A stretch of DNA of 64,000 nt from JBBRBB01 sp038206235 (lineage in GTDB: Bacteria > Bacteroidota > Bacteroidia > Chitinophagales > Chitinophagaceae): positions 38,792 to 102,791 of the forward strand of contig JBBRBB010000015.1 of assembly GCA_038206235.1 (NCBI GenBank), in the 5' to 3' direction. The notes under the pieces are model-generated. The model was not told the origin of the DNA. It saw nothing but the letters and a program-made list of their open reading frames with translations, and made no database searches. Every line of letters starts with the position of its first letter. Within the stretch, counting starts at the first letter, position 1. Both the position numbers and the translations under genes were made by a program. Positions 1 to 7,808 of the stretch are shown here, piece by piece.

Positions 1-1200
1 ATACGGCGGGCAACCCAATTTTACTATCCAATAATCTCTAAATCCGCGGCTGGCTTCTGTTTTATCACCACTAATACCGGAATATGAATAGCCTCCTAAA
101 ATATAGCCGCCATCAGTTGTTTGCTGAAGAGAAGTAAAATAATCATAATCAGTTCCCCCGAAGCGTTTATCCCATTGCTTTGAGCCATTGGCATCGGTTT
201 TTACTATCCAATAATCATAAACTCCGCGGCTTCCCTCTGTTTTATCACCACCAATACCAGAATCTGAATAGCCTCCTAAAATATAGCCGCCATCAGTTGT
301 TTGCTGAAGAGAAGTGAAAAGATCATAATCACTTCCTCCAAAGCGTTTATCCCATTGCTTTACGCCATTGGCATCAGTTTTTACTATCCAATAATCAAAA
401 CTTCCGCAGCTGTCTTCTGTTTTATCACCCCCAATACCGGAATAGGAAGTGCCTCCTAAAATATAGCCGCCATCAGTTGTTTGCTGAAGAGAAGTGAGAG
501 CATCACCATCACTTCCTCCAAAGCGTTTATCCCATTGCTTTACGCCATTGGCATCAGTTTTTACTATCCAATAATCGTTACTTCCGCGGCTGGCTTCTGT
601 TTTATCACCACCAATACCGGAAGATGAAAGGCCTCCTAAAATATAACCGCCATCAGTTGTTTGCTGAAGAGAATAGAAAAAATCAAAATCACTTCCACCA
701 AAGCGTTTATCCCATTGCTTTACGCCATTGGCATCTGTTTTTACTATCCAATAATCAAAACTTCCGCGGCTGTCTTCTGTTTTATCACCCCCAATACCGG
801 AATAGGAAGTGCCTCCTAAAATATAGCCGCCATCAGTTGTTTGCTGAAGAGAAAAGAGTTCATCGTAGTCATCCCCGCCAAAGCGTTTATCCCATTGCTT
901 TACGCCATTGGCATCAGTTTTTACTATCCAATAATCGTTACTTCCGCGGCTGTCTTCTGTTTTATCGCCACCAATACCGGAGAGGGAAGAGCCTCCTAAA
1001 ATATAGCCGCCATCAGTTGTTTGCTGAAGAGAAAAGAGATAATCATAATCAGTTCCTCCAAAACGTTTATCCCATTGCTTTACTCCATTCGCATCAGTTT
1101 TTACTATCCAATAATCCTCACGTCCGCGGCTATCTTGTGTTTTATCACCACCAATACCAGAAAATGAGGCGCCTCCTAAAATATAGCCGCCATCAGTTGT
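1..1200 (-). repeat. 180-bp tandem repeat array, 6.7 units
   Basis: Units end at 120, 300, 480, 660, 840, 1020 and 1200 on the plus strand, each with catcagttgt. The unit is 180 bp and encodes exactly 60 residues. Units are nearly identical, with differences clustered at a few codons (around the Y/F-S-G and D-x-D-x-L positions), which suggests concerted evolution by recombination between units. Confidence 0.95.
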
Positions 1201-1203
1201 TTT
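1..1203 (-). pseudogene. Secreted 60-aa tandem-repeat protein, 5' end missing, continues past window start
   Basis: The minus strand is open from 1203 to the window edge and reads as a 60-residue repeat. Each unit begins TTDGGYILGG and contains SGIGGDKT, DYWIVKTDANG, KQWDKRFGG and ends SLQQ. Such repeats are common in large secreted Bacteroidota proteins, often with a T9SS C-terminal signal, and probably form a beta-propeller-like surface; that is family knowledge and the C-terminus is outside the window. The frame has no Met, and a TAA lies at 1204-1206 directly upstream of the first unit, so no start codon or signal peptide is present. The array therefore lacks its natural N-terminus. It could be a recombination remnant or an assembly join. 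Confidence 0.7.
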
Positions 1204-1966
1204 TTACGCTTCCCGTTTTTTTATTGAATTTTCTTATGCCTGTTTCTGAAGAAAGCCAAAGAATATTTTTGTTTTTATCCTTTAAAATACTATGTACGTT
1301 TTCTCTTGCTGAATCGTCGGTGGCGTGATATGTTGCATTGTGCATTTTTTTATCAAAAGAAAATAATCCTGAGCCGGTAGCCAGCCACAATAATCCATTT
1401 TCATCTTCCTCAAAATCATGTATCCATGCCTGTACGGGATGTAAAACGTATTTTGGATTAATGCGTAACAAGCTGTCTTTTTTATCTATCGCTTTTTGAA
1501 CTTGTGGTAGCATATAATTTGTAAATGATTCTGTACGTGGGTTATAGCTGGAAAAGGATGATGTAGAAGTGCCTACCCAGATAAGGTCATCTTTATCCTG
1601 GTAAAGCGAAATAATATTATTGCATGCAATGCTCCATGAATCGCCGGGAATATTTTCAAAAACTTTAAATGCATATCCATCATAGCGGTTTAACCCATAA
1701 TTAGTGCCAAACCAAATATAGCCCTGCCTGTCTTGTAAGATACATTGAACTATGTTGTGCGAAAGCCCGTCAATAGTAGTTAAGTATTCAGATTTAAGTG
1801 GCAGAGATTGAGATAATAATGTATTTGGAATAAAAAAGCAACTGGCAAGAAAGAAGAATTGGCAACAACAAAACTTTCTTATTGAGCAGGTATAAAAAGA
1901 GCATCTATTTCTCACAATGGGGGAAGATGTTAAGTCATCTTGCTTAGAGTAAATCAAATAAAGCAT
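1193..1966 (-). pseudogene. Truncated Reg_prop (two-component regulator propeller) sensor N-terminus
   Basis: This 257-aa frame has a hydrophobic leader (around residues 35-52, ending before LSQS) and then ligand-sensor propeller repeats: TIDGLSHNIVQCILQDRQGY with IWFGTNYGLNRYDG, IWVGT and LLWLATGSGL. This is the hallmark start of hybrid two-component or HTCS-type sensors, normally over 900 aa, with periplasmic propellers, a transmembrane helix and a kinase or HTH output. Here it stops at GSVKNN, exactly where the 180-bp array begins, so the rest of the propeller and all output domains are absent. The start may be downstream of the annotated Met. It is non-functional as drawn unless the junction is an assembly artefact. 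Confidence 0.75.
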
Positions 1967-2313
1967 AGAATTGTTACGTCATTTTATAAATAAGTTACAT
2001 AAGTCATGCTCATTACCGCAATACGTTTTTTCTGTGTGAGCGAATCCCCCGGCGGGCAATGTCATTAAGTTAAGAGTTTTAATTTTCTGTCCGGCATCTT
2101 CTCCCTTAATGGGGACGATGCACTAAACATTCACCTGCATCTTTATAATTGGTAATTTTATTTTCTATTACGAATCCACACAATTCTTCTCCCATATTTT
2201 TTTGCCACTTGTCAGGTATAAGTTGCGCTTCACGTAAATTAACTGTGCACGGGTAAATACGCATGTAACATTTGCGTTTCTATTTCGGTTACAAATAAAA
2301 TATTTACAGCATC
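1967..2313. other. Intergenic region, nothing recognised
   Basis: This 347-bp region lies between the divergent truncated sensor gene and the DUF5916 gene. No RNA gene, convincing promoter or repeat was seen, and no short ORF looks coding. Confidence 0.4.
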
Positions 2314-4800
2314 ATGAAAACCAATACTGGCTTATGCATATTTTTTCTTCTTGCTTCGTTTAGCAGCATAGCACAAACAAATAGTGTAAGAACATTGGAA
2401 GCAAAACGCACATCAGGTGTTGTAAAAATTGATGGCATACCCAATGATGCTGCATGGAAAGATGCCGCAGTAATGACTGATCTGGTAGAATTCAGACCCA
2501 AGATTGGTGCACCTGAAGATGCCGGTAATAAAACCATTTCTTACTTAATGTATAATGATGAAGGAATTTATTTTGGCGGCTTTTGCTATGAAAAAACAAA
2601 AGACAGCATTGCCACTGAGCTTGTGGGCCGTGATGGCTTTGGCACCAATGATTACGTGGGTTTAATATTTGATACGTATAATGATAAGCTAAACGGGTTT
2701 GAATATTTTGTAACTCCTTTGGGCGAACAATGGGATTCAAAGATGAATCCGCCAAGCCAGGATGGTAACATGGAAGATTTTACCTGGAATGCCGTTTGGA
2801 AAAGCGGCGCTGTGATAACAGACAGCGGATGGAGCTTTGAAATGTTTATCCCTTTTTCTGCTATCCGTTTTGGTAAAAAAGATATACAGGATTGGGGTTT
2901 GAATATTACACGCAGAAGACGCAAAACCGACCAGCAATATACATGGAACCCGATAGACCCGAATGTAAATGGCTTTCTTACACAGGAAGGAATTTGGAAA
3001 GGCGTCTCCAGCATTAAGCCTCCATTGCGTTTGCAGTTCTCGCCCTATTTTTCAGTCTATGCAAATCATTATCCGTTAAATCAGCCGGGGCAAAAAAACT
3101 GGACCAGCCAGGTAAACGGAGGCATGGATGTAAAGTATGGCATCAACCAGGCATTCACGCTTGATGCTACACTGATACCCGATTTCGGACAGGTGCAAAG
3201 CGATAACCTCGTTCTTAATCTTACCCCTTTTGAAGTAAAGTATAATGAGTACAGACCCTTTTTTACAGAGGGCACAGAACTCTTCAGCAAAGGAAACTTT
3301 TTTTATTCAAGACGCATTGGCGGCTCGCCTCTTCACTTATACGATGTGTATGGTGAAACAGACAGTAATGAAACAGTTATTAAAAATCCTGCAGAATCAA
3401 AATTGATTAATGCCACAAAAATTTCAGGCAGAACGCAGAGTGGATTAGGCATTGGTTTTTTAAATGCTGTTACCAGTGCGCAATATGCAACGATTGAAAA
3501 TATGGATTCGAAGCAAGAAAGAAAAGTGCTCACCGACCCGCTTACGAATTACAACATATTGGTATTAGATCAAACACTAAAACACAATTCAAGTGTTTCT
3601 TTTGTAAACACAAATGTTTGGCGCAGCGGTCCAGATTATGATGCGAATGTTAGTGCCGGCTTATTTGAGCTGAATGATAAAAAGAATACATGGAATCTTG
3701 GTGGCAAGCTTGCCATGAGCAACCTGTTTAATTATTTGCCTGATAATAAAACGCAAAGCGGTTTTAGTCATGAATTGCATGTTGGCAAAACCAGCGGTCG
3801 CTTCAATTTTAATGTGTTTCAGCAAAGAACAGATACAAAATTCACGAGTGATGATTTGGGTTATTTTACTAATAATAATTTCTTTGACCATGGTGGATGG
3901 GTTGGCTATAAGTGGACGGAACCCAAAAACTGGTACAACAATATTTTCATAAACTTCAATGGATATGTAAGCATGCTCTCTAAGAAAATAGCGCCAATAG
4001 ATAAGAATTATCAAAGTGCACAAGTAAATTTTAATGCGAATATTCAAAGCAAAAAATTGTGGCGGGCGGGTGCCTTTACAGGATATAATTTTCCTGAAAA
4101 CGACTTTTATGAACCGAGAACGCCAGGCTGGTTTTTTAAACGGGGTGCAAGTGTTGGAATCGGCTCCTGGTTTGAAAGTAATGACAGCAAAAAATATTCT
4201 TATTCAGCAGAGGTGTTTACACGTGCCCGAATTAATTTTTATAATTCATTTGGGGCAGATGTTTCCTTTACAAACAACTTTCGCTTTAATAATAAATTAT
4301 CTCTCTCACACGGTATAAGTTTTCAACCCCGTTACAACAATATGGGATATGTATATGTAGACGGGAGCAATGATATAAATTTTGCCAAACGAAAAATTAA
4401 TACCATCGAGCATACACTAAGTGCCAAATACAATTTCAACAATAAAATGGGAATCACATTCAGGGCAAGGCATTATGTAAGCACTGTGGATAATAAAGAG
4501 TTTTATTTATTGCAGCGTGATGGCAGCCTTCTCGCTAATGCAGGCTTTCATCCCGATGTAAATCAGAATGCAAATTTTTTTAATATTGATATGGTGTACA
4601 CCTGGGAATTTGCGCCGGGCAGCTTCATAAACATTGTATGGAAAAATGCAGCGCAGAGCTATACTGATGTGGTAGAAAAACAATATTTCAAAAATCTCAG
4701 CAATACAATAAGCCAGGATAATAATAATAACCTCTCCTTAAAAGTTATTTATTTCCTCGACTATCTTAAATTTAAAAATAGCGTTCGTAAAAATTCATGA
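2314..4800 (+). CDS. DUF5916 family outer-membrane protein with N-terminal CBM9-like domain
   Basis: An 828-aa secreted protein with a signal peptide (residues 1-20, ending SSIAQ). Residues about 25-235 form a carbohydrate-binding family 9-like domain: IDGIPNDAAWKDA, then VGLIFDTYND, GFEYFVTPLG, GWSFEMFIPFSAIRF and WGLNITRRRRKT. The rest is rich in aromatic, alternating beta strands typical of the DUF5916 C-terminal barrel. These proteins are common in Bacteroidota and are thought to sit in the outer membrane; the substrate is unknown. Length matches the family (about 720-880 aa). The ATG follows tacagcatc. It stands alone, with no SusC/D partner, so a role in glycan uptake cannot be argued from context. 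Confidence 0.85.
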   Translation: MKTNTGLCIFFLLASFSSIAQTNSVRTLEAKRTSGVVKIDGIPNDAAWKDAAVMTDLVEFRPKIGAPEDAGNKTISYLMYNDEGIYFGGFCYEKTKDSIATELVGRDGFGTNDYVGLIFDTYNDKLNGFEYFVTPLGEQWDSKMNPPSQDGNMEDFTWNAVWKSGAVITDSGWSFEMFIPFSAIRFGKKDIQDWGLNITRRRRKTDQQYTWNPIDPNVNGFLTQEGIWKGVSSIKPPLRLQFSPYFSVYANHYPLNQPGQKNWTSQVNGGMDVKYGINQAFTLDATLIPDFGQVQSDNLVLNLTPFEVKYNEYRPFFTEGTELFSKGNFFYSRRIGGSPLHLYDVYGETDSNETVIKNPAESKLINATKISGRTQSGLGIGFLNAVTSAQYATIENMDSKQERKVLTDPLTNYNILVLDQTLKHNSSVSFVNTNVWRSGPDYDANVSAGLFELNDKKNTWNLGGKLAMSNLFNYLPDNKTQSGFSHELHVGKTSGRFNFNVFQQRTDTKFTSDDLGYFTNNNFFDHGGWVGYKWTEPKNWYNNIFINFNGYVSMLSKKIAPIDKNYQSAQVNFNANIQSKKLWRAGAFTGYNFPENDFYEPRTPGWFFKRGASVGIGSWFESNDSKKYSYSAEVFTRARINFYNSFGADVSFTNNFRFNNKLSLSHGISFQPRYNNMGYVYVDGSNDINFAKRKINTIEHTLSAKYNFNNKMGITFRARHYVSTVDNKEFYLLQRDGSLLANAGFHPDVNQNANFFNIDMVYTWEFAPGSFINIVWKNAAQSYTDVVEKQYFKNLSNTISQDNNNNLSLKVIYFLDYLKFKNSVRKNS

Positions 4801-4887
4801 GCCTTACAATTTGGTTACGCTTACTATCTTCGCTGCATCATGCTGCTCTATATAAAAGTGAAGATCAATGAGCGTTTTGAGAGCCAT

Positions 4888-4917
4888 CGGTCTTATGGCT
4901 GAGAGCCGTCAGACCGA
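4888..4917. repeat. Palindromic element, GGTCT...AGACC family
   Basis: This imperfect hairpin between two plus-strand genes has outer arms CGGTCT and AGACCG and inner arms GGCT and AGCC. The outer motif recurs in the palindromes at 10303-10390, so it is probably a dispersed element or a weak terminator of the upstream gene. Confidence 0.5.
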
Positions 4918-4950
4918 GGACACATTATGGAAAAATTAATTCAAATTAAA

Positions 4951-5646
4951 ATGAAAACATTAGGACTTATCGGTGGCACAACCTGGATTTCCACCGTTGT
5001 ATATTATAAGCTGATAAACCAGCAAATAAATGAACGTCTCGGCGGTCTTAACTCAGCAAAAATGTTTCTTTACTCATTGAATTTTGAAGAATTTAAACCT
5101 TCTGCTGACCCTGAAAAATGGAAACAGATTACAAAAACTCTTTCTGATATTTCAAAACGGTTAGAAGTTGCCGGAGCAGAATGTATAGTTATGTGTGCTA
5201 ATACTCCGCACCTTGTTGCAGATACCGTTCAGCAAAGTATTCATATTCCGCTGATACATATTGCTGAAGTTACCGCTAAAGAGGTACGGAAGCAGCTAAT
5301 AAAAAAAGTAGGATTGCTTGGAACAAAATTTACAATGGAGCATAATTTTTTCAAAGACAAGCTAACACAGCAACAAATAGAAACGGTTATCCCTGATATT
5401 GATGACACGGAATTTATTCATGATTCAATTTTAAATGAGCTGGGAAAAGAAATCTTTTCAGAAGATACAAAGAAGAGGTATCTCGTTATTATTGATACAT
5501 TAATTAAACAGGGTGCACAGGGAATTATTTTTGGCTGCACAGAAATACCTATGCTTATAAAACAAAGCGATTGCAGTGTTCCCGTTTTTGATACTACGGC
5601 AATTCATGCAAGCGCAGCCGTGGATTTTGCATTAGATAATTCATGA
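4951..5646 (+). CDS. Aspartate/glutamate racemase family protein
   Basis: A 231-aa cytoplasmic enzyme of the PLP-independent Asp/Glu racemase family. It begins MKTLGLIGGTTWISTVVYY, the usual family N-terminus. It has the two catalytic-type cysteines: one in VMCANTPH (first half) and one in IIFGCTEIP (second half). These deprotonate and reprotonate the C-alpha on opposite faces. I prefer the Met at 4951 because an ATG at 4927 would add eight residues (MEKLIQIK) before the conserved start. Substrate (aspartate, glutamate or another amino acid) cannot be decided from sequence. It stands alone. Confidence 0.85.
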   Translation: MKTLGLIGGTTWISTVVYYKLINQQINERLGGLNSAKMFLYSLNFEEFKPSADPEKWKQITKTLSDISKRLEVAGAECIVMCANTPHLVADTVQQSIHIPLIHIAEVTAKEVRKQLIKKVGLLGTKFTMEHNFFKDKLTQQQIETVIPDIDDTEFIHDSILNELGKEIFSEDTKKRYLVIIDTLIKQGAQGIIFGCTEIPMLIKQSDCSVPVFDTTAIHASAAVDFALDNS

Positions 5647-5752
5647 AAAAAAATGGATAAATTCAATAAGCTTTATTTTATGAACAATGCGTTTTATACT
5701 CTTGTGCAAGCTGTAAACAAATCCCTGTAATATTATTTTAAATGAAGGCGGG

Positions 5753-6007
5753 TTAAGATACTTTTTTTAAAACCGGCACAGCAAGCATTCCCTCTGCATC
5801 ACGGGCATCAATGATTTGCTTTTGTTGGGGATAAGAAAACCGGTATCTTTTTCGTGTAACATTCCCTATTACGGTTAAAGCTGTTTTACCAATATATTCA
5901 AAGGCGGGTGCTGTGAAAGTATTAGTTGCACTCGTTGTCTGTAAGTTGCCCTGTTGTGTATGTGAAGGCTGTGAATATCTCATACGTTTTTTTCCGCAAT
6001 TGCACAT
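5753..6007 (-). CDS. Small hypothetical protein, Cys/Lys-rich N-terminus
   Basis: An 84-aa frame starting MCNCGKKRMRYSQ, with a central segment (FEYIGKTALTVIGNVTRKRY) and ending LAVPVLKKVS. I do not recognise a named family. The CxC plus KKR start, low-complexity middle and structured C-terminal half resemble small phage-like or Bacteroidota-specific hypothetical proteins. It lies 87 bp downstream of the DUF1360 gene on the same strand, so the two could be co-transcribed. Codon use looks like its neighbours. It is real in my judgement, but the function is unknown. Confidence 0.55.
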   Translation of the reverse strand: MCNCGKKRMRYSQPSHTQQGNLQTTSATNTFTAPAFEYIGKTALTVIGNVTRKRYRFSYPQQKQIIDARDAEGMLAVPVLKKVS

Positions 6008-6094
6008 GATGTGTAAGTTTGAGATTGATAAAAATATTTATCGCTAAGAAGCTTAATAATTTCTTTAGCGGCAGTACAAAATTAAATAGAACCT

Positions 6095-6442
6095 TCAGTT
6101 TAATTTATTACTATTTTCTTCATCATTTTTATCGTCTTCAAAATATTGCGGGTTACCCGGCACATTGTTTTTTGCTGATGTTGCCTGCTGCAATAAACAA
6201 GCTGCGCCTGATAAGGCAAGCCAGATAAGTATTTTTTCCAGCCAGTCTCTGCCCAGCCAAAGACCAAAGGGCAGCGCTATCCAAATGCTAACACAATAAA
6301 AGCAATCGAGCAGGCTTCCCAAAAAACCGGCTCCTGCTTTTTTTCTCATAATAAAAATAATGTTGAATGGTCCGTCTTCCCGGCTAAATAAATGAGTGAG
6401 ACGCCACACGGCGAGAATAGATAGTATAAAATACCATTCCAT
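6095..6442 (-). CDS. DUF1360 domain-containing membrane protein
   Basis: A 115-aa protein from the Met at 6442 (an upstream Met at 6463 would add seven residues). The DUF1360 pattern is clear: WRLTHLFSREDGPFNIIF, GFLGSLLDCFYCVSIWIALP (CxxC-type turn CFYC) and two hydrophobic helices around residues 2-18 and 42-80. DUF1360 proteins are small bacterial membrane proteins, some linked to spore coat or phage lysis-like functions elsewhere; no function is established here. The acidic/Asn-rich tail (EDDKNDEENSN) is probably cytoplasmic. Confidence 0.75.
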   Translation of the reverse strand: MEWYFILSILAVWRLTHLFSREDGPFNIIFIMRKKAGAGFLGSLLDCFYCVSIWIALPFGLWLGRDWLEKILIWLALSGAACLLQQATSAKNNVPGNPQYFEDDKNDEENSNKLN

Positions 6443-6463
6443 AATTGCTGATATAAAAATCAT

Positions 6464-6871
6464 AATTTAATAAAATAAACAGGGCAGTTAAAAATCAAAA
6501 ACGATTCGCTATGTTTTCATCGCTTCAATTTTTATTTGCCTGCTTTGCTGTACTATTGTTTCAGAAGATTTAAAGATATTAAAAAGAGTAATGGCAATTG
6601 TCTCCATCTCACAAGGCATAGCATTTTTCTGTTTCCCCGTAATACATTTTGTTTATTCGTATAAATCTTTTGTACTTTGGCAACTTGATATAGCCAAATT
6701 AAAACATTGCCTGTAATTGCTAAGTAAAGAACAGAACGTAAAAGGGTGTGACCACCGCCTCGCCTTAGGCAAGGCGGGACAGGCGGACGCGAAGTTCAAT
6801 TGCGATATTTAGATGATTACATGCACAGCACCCTGTAGATTATAAAAAATTAAAATAATAAACTACTCCTT
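6464..6871. other. Intergenic region with one GC-rich hairpin
   Basis: This 408-bp region lies between divergent genes. The only structure seen is a GC-rich inverted repeat at 6755-6786 (CGCCT...AGGCG outside, GCCTT and AAGGC inside), resembling other dispersed palindromes in this window. No RNA gene or clear promoter was recognised. Confidence 0.5.
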
Positions 6872-7603
6872 ATGCAAAGAGAACTCAACTCATGGTACAG
6901 CCCTGCATTAAATGCGGAGATGCCCGTTGTTACTTATGGCAATTTTGGTTTTGCACTTTTACTGGTGCCTACAGCCGCTGCAGATTACCTGGAATATGAA
7001 CGCTTTCTAATGCTCGATGCTTTAGCGCCGCTCATTGATTCGGGTAAGGTAAAAGTGTTTAGCATTAACAGCATTAATAATGAAAGCTGGCTCAATAATC
7101 AAATGCTGCCCGATCATAAAGCCATTCGTCATAACCAGTTTAATGAATATGTTTTTAATGAAGTAGTCCCTTTTATTCGTAATAATACAAGCAGTGATAC
7201 ATTCATCTATACATGCGGTGCTTCGTTTGGTGCACTCCATGCCATGAATTTATTTTTAAAAAAACCTGACCTCATCAACGGAGCAATAAGTATGAGTGGT
7301 GTTTATGACCTTACAGAATATAGTAAAGGATTTTGGGACGACCAGGTATATTTCAACAGTCCTATTCACTACATCCCCAACTTGAGCGATAGCTGGTATC
7401 TCGACAGAATAAAAGCAAGTCATCACATACACATTTACACAGGAGGCGGCAGCTACGAAGACCCGGATGCAAGCAAAAGATTTTCCCAGGTTTTGTGGGA
7501 TAAAGGTATATGGAATGACCTGGATATTTGGGGTGCCGATATAAACCATGACTGGCCTACCTGGCGTGCCATGCTGCCTTATATTTTGGATACGAAATTT
7601 TAA
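6872..7603 (+). CDS. Alpha/beta-hydrolase, putative esterase (esterase D-like)
   Basis: A 243-aa cytoplasmic protein without signal peptide. The nucleophile elbow is TCGASFGALHA (Ser about residue 118) and the likely catalytic His lies in DINHDWPTWRAMLPY near the C-terminus. It begins with a conserved family motif, LNSWYSPALNAEMPVVTYG. Proteins of this type are annotated as putative esterase or esterase-family proteins. Substrate is unknown. It is a single gene, followed by an inverted repeat. Confidence 0.75.
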   Translation: MQRELNSWYSPALNAEMPVVTYGNFGFALLLVPTAAADYLEYERFLMLDALAPLIDSGKVKVFSINSINNESWLNNQMLPDHKAIRHNQFNEYVFNEVVPFIRNNTSSDTFIYTCGASFGALHAMNLFLKKPDLINGAISMSGVYDLTEYSKGFWDDQVYFNSPIHYIPNLSDSWYLDRIKASHHIHIYTGGGSYEDPDASKRFSQVLWDKGIWNDLDIWGADINHDWPTWRAMLPYILDTKF

Positions 7604-7614
7604 ATATTTTTTTA

Positions 7615-7690
7615 ACACATAGGCACAATAGAAATCATAGATTTCACATAGACTTTATTCTATGTGGCTTTTACTTTGTGCCCTATGTGT
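7615..7690. repeat. Nested inverted repeat downstream of esterase gene
   Basis: The left arm acacataggcacaa (7615-7628) pairs with ttgtgccctatgtgt (7676-7690) with one bulge. A second, inner pair cacatag/ctatgtg lies at 7645-7666. It sits just after the esterase stop and could end transcription or be a decayed mobile palindrome. Confidence 0.55.
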
Positions 7691-7808
7691 CTATGTGGCG
7701 ATTCCCGGTTTTACTTTTTTTTACAATCTCAATTTGTAACCGCTGTGTTATATTGAAGTAATTTGCTTCGGTTATTGAGCTTCAAAAAAATTATTCAATT
7801 CCCAATCT

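Noticed and set aside
1..1200. CRISPR array
   Set aside because: Units are 180 bp and have no spacers; all bases belong to the repeat and code for protein.
624..1328. Long plus-strand ORF through the 180-bp array
   Set aside because: It is the antisense of the 60-aa repeat; its Arg/His/Tyr-rich translation repeats with the unit and matches nothing. The minus frame gives the sensible product.
4801..4926. tRNA or small RNA in the gap
   Set aside because: The hairpin is a GGTCT palindrome; no cloverleaf or anticodon arm could be built.
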